Source: Bacteroidetes bacterium CG2_30_32_10 (GTDB lineage Bacteria > Bacteroidota > Bacteroidia > Bacteroidales > CG2-30-32-10). Taken from it: a DNA stretch of 6,998 nucleotides. The stretch is taken from the NCBI GenBank assembly GCA_001872995.1, contig MNXO01000105.1, forward strand, positions 1-6,998, read 5' to 3'. A model generated the notes under the pieces. The model ran no database searches, was not told the origin of the DNA, and was given only the letters and a program-made list of their open reading frames with translations. Shown here one piece after another: positions 5,412-6,998 of the stretch; the first letter of the stretch is position 1, and each line of letters begins with the position of its first letter. Made by a program: the position numbers and the translations under genes.

Positions 5412-6998
5412 TTAACTAGAAATAGAAATTTTTAATTTTTGACCAGGTTTAAGCTTTGTATCAAATAAATTGTTGGTTTTTTTAATTTCGTCAACCGAAA
5501 CGCCTGGATATTTATTTGCAATACTCCATAACGTATCCCCTTTTTGTACCGTATAATAAACAACTTTGCGCGAAAGTGTAGTTTTTTTGTTATCATTAGG
5601 TTTGTTAACAACAACAGGTTTATTTATTTCTTTTACTTTAGTATTGACGGTTTTTTTATCATTGTTAATGGTTTTTACCTTATTAGCTGAATATACATTT
5701 ATTTTTTCTCCAACATATATATTGGTACTGGTCATATTGTTCCAATCCTTTATTTCTTTTATAGTACAATTATACATTGCAGCAATAGAACCTAAAGTTT
5801 CTCCTTTTTTAACAGTATGATAACCAGTAGTGTATTTGTTTTTATTTAGTTGTTTCTTAAACTTGCTCATTTCATTTTTTTGAATAGCAAGCCACTCTTG
5901 ATTTAGCTGTTGATTTTTTGTTTTATAGTTATATATGGCAGTATCGTGGGTAACAAAATTGTCAATATGTTCAATAGGTAAACAAAGTATATAATTTTTG
6001 TTTTCGTAAGCAGGTATTACTCCGGCTTTAAAGCTGGGGTTAAGTAAAGCAATATCATCTATTGGAATGTTTAAATATTCTGATAATTGTGCAAAGGTTA
6101 ATTCTTTATGAACAACGACAGTATCTGTTTTTAAATGGGCAATGTTTGGTTCAATTGGGAAAATGTTGTGTTCTTCAGCATAATTCATCACATAACTCAC
6201 CGCAATAAATGCAGGCACATAACCTTGTGTTTCGCGAGGCAAGTAATCCTTAATCTTCCAAAAATCCATTTCGCCACCTGAGCGTTTAATGGCTTTATTC
6301 ACATTACCTGCACCAGAATTATAGGCAGCCAGTACCAAAGCCCAATCATGGTAAACATTATATAAATCCTGGAAATGTTCACAAGCTGCTATGGTTGATT
6401 TATATGGGTCATATCGGTCATCCACATAAGAAGAAACATTTAAATCGTACATTTTTCCTGTACCTAACATAAATTGCCATAAGCCTGCCGCACCACATCG
6501 CGATTTTGCAGTGGGTATTAATGCGGATTCTACTATTGCCAAATACTTTAACTCTAATGGCAGGTTATATTTATCTAATTGTTCTTCAAAAATTGGGAAA
6601 TATATTTTAGATAGTCCCAGCATTCGGGATGTAAGTCCTCGTTTTTTAGTTACATAAACATCAATATACCTTCTCACGTCATCGTTATAGACGTATTTAA
6701 AAGGAGAATTAACATTAAGTACAGCTAAACGCTGTGCATAAAGAGAATCTAGGGCACTATAACTGCTAAATAAGTTGGGGTCATAAGATGGAATAATGTT
6801 TGTAGTGGCAGTGCTATCTTGAAATGATATTTTTGTAAGACTATCAAACATAGATACAATGGGGTCATCTAAAAATTGATAATCCTGTACAAGAGTTGTT
6901 GTGATAACGGTGTCTTTTACAATAGTATCTTTTATTCCATCAATATTGGCGGCTGAAGAGTTATTCAATAAAAAAAATATCCAAAAAAAAACAAAAAT
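5412..6998 (-). CDS. mltD: MltD-like lytic murein transglycosylase with LysM repeats (5' end beyond window)
   Basis: Cleaves the MurNAc-GlcNAc bond of peptidoglycan, leaving 1,6-anhydroMurNAc, in the periplasm. Numbering runs from codon 6968-6966. The SLT (GH23) domain spans ~125-265, with the catalytic Glu147 in YLAIVES, then GAAGLWQFM (159-167) and AAYNSGAGN (214-222). A degenerate LysM-like segment lies at ~286-332 (LTFAQLSEYLNIP, then LLNP). Two clear LysM domains follow at 382-427 (YHTVKKGETLGSIA) and 470-516 (YYTVQKGDTLWSIA), joined by a Lys/Asn/Val-rich linker at 430-468. It ends in TAA. An apparent TTG start at 6968 is almost surely not real: the frame stays open to the window edge, and 6969-6998 encodes IFVFFWIFFL, a signal-peptide core running into LNNSSAAN. 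The true ATG is therefore upstream of this window. No lipobox Cys is visible, unlike the lipoprotein MltD of Escherichia coli. Confidence 0.93.
   Translation of the reverse strand: MFVFFWIFFLLNNSSAANIDGIKDTIVKDTVITTTLVQDYQFLDDPIVSMFDSLTKISFQDSTATTNIIPSYDPNLFSSYSALDSLYAQRLAVLNVNSPFKYVYNDDVRRYIDVYVTKKRGLTSRMLGLSKIYFPIFEEQLDKYNLPLELKYLAIVESALIPTAKSRCGAAGLWQFMLGTGKMYDLNVSSYVDDRYDPYKSTIAACEHFQDLYNVYHDWALVLAAYNSGAGNVNKAIKRSGGEMDFWKIKDYLPRETQGYVPAFIAVSYVMNYAEEHNIFPIEPNIAHLKTDTVVVHKELTFAQLSEYLNIPIDDIALLNPSFKAGVIPAYENKNYILCLPIEHIDNFVTHDTAIYNYKTKNQQLNQEWLAIQKNEMSKFKKQLNKNKYTTGYHTVKKGETLGSIAAMYNCTIKEIKDWNNMTSTNIYVGEKINVYSANKVKTINNDKKTVNTKVKEINKPVVVNKPNDNKKTTLSRKVVYYTVQKGDTLWSIANKYPGVSVDEIKKTNNLFDTKLKPGQKLKISISS
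6936..6998 (-). other. Partial signal peptide of the MltD-like protein at the window edge
   Basis: The terminal 30 bases read on the minus strand as ten hydrophobic residues, IFVFFWIFFL. They are followed by LNNSSAANIDG, with a plausible signal-peptidase I site after SSA or SSAA. The start and the basic n-region are outside the window. This is evidence for Sec export and for extending the gene beyond any start inside the window. Confidence 0.75.

Noticed and set aside
1..6998. CRISPR arrays, insertion sequences, tRNAs, attachment sites or a defence system
   Set aside because: I found no regularly spaced repeats, terminal inverted repeats, transposase, nuclease or helicase motifs, or tRNA-like folds; the three genes are ordinary envelope or surface functions.

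Overview
The window is AT-rich, and all three genes lie on the minus strand. It looks like a chromosomal segment from a member of the Bacteroidota. Four things suggest this: (i) a very large secreted beta-rich protein with a LamG-like head of the kind common in gliding or type IX-secreting Bacteroidota; (ii) a TlpA/ResA-type thioredoxin-fold protein with a DUF4369-like N-terminus; (iii) an MltD-like lytic transglycosylase with LysM repeats; and (iv) no Shine-Dalgarno sequence in front of the starts that can be seen, with one promoter candidate of the Bacteroidota -33/-7 type (TTTG-N19-TAnnTTTG). The assignment is inferred from gene content; there is no rRNA or other marker here.

Layout in transcription order, from high to low coordinates. 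(1) 5412-6998: MltD-like murein transglycosylase. Its start lies beyond the window, because the frame stays open to the last base and the visible end encodes a signal-peptide core. (2) 5319-5411: a 93-bp spacer with a good promoter candidate. (3) 3867-5318: a membrane-anchored thioredoxin-fold protein with a CEYC active site. (4) 3434-3866: a 433-bp AT-rich gap with an imperfect hairpin after the thioredoxin-like gene and a weaker promoter candidate for the next gene. (5) 1-3433: one very long reading frame for a secreted LamG plus beta-helix protein. It is broken by a single in-frame TGA at 794-796, then stays open in the same frame for 264 further codons to the window edge.

All three products act at or outside the cell envelope: peptidoglycan cleavage, envelope thiol redox chemistry, and a surface or secreted adhesin-like protein. 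The sequence does not show a dedicated pathway joining them, and the spacing suggests separate transcription units rather than a tight operon. The most notable observation is the lone in-frame stop in the giant surface protein. I see no CRISPR array, tRNA, rRNA, insertion sequence or obviously new defence or mobile system.
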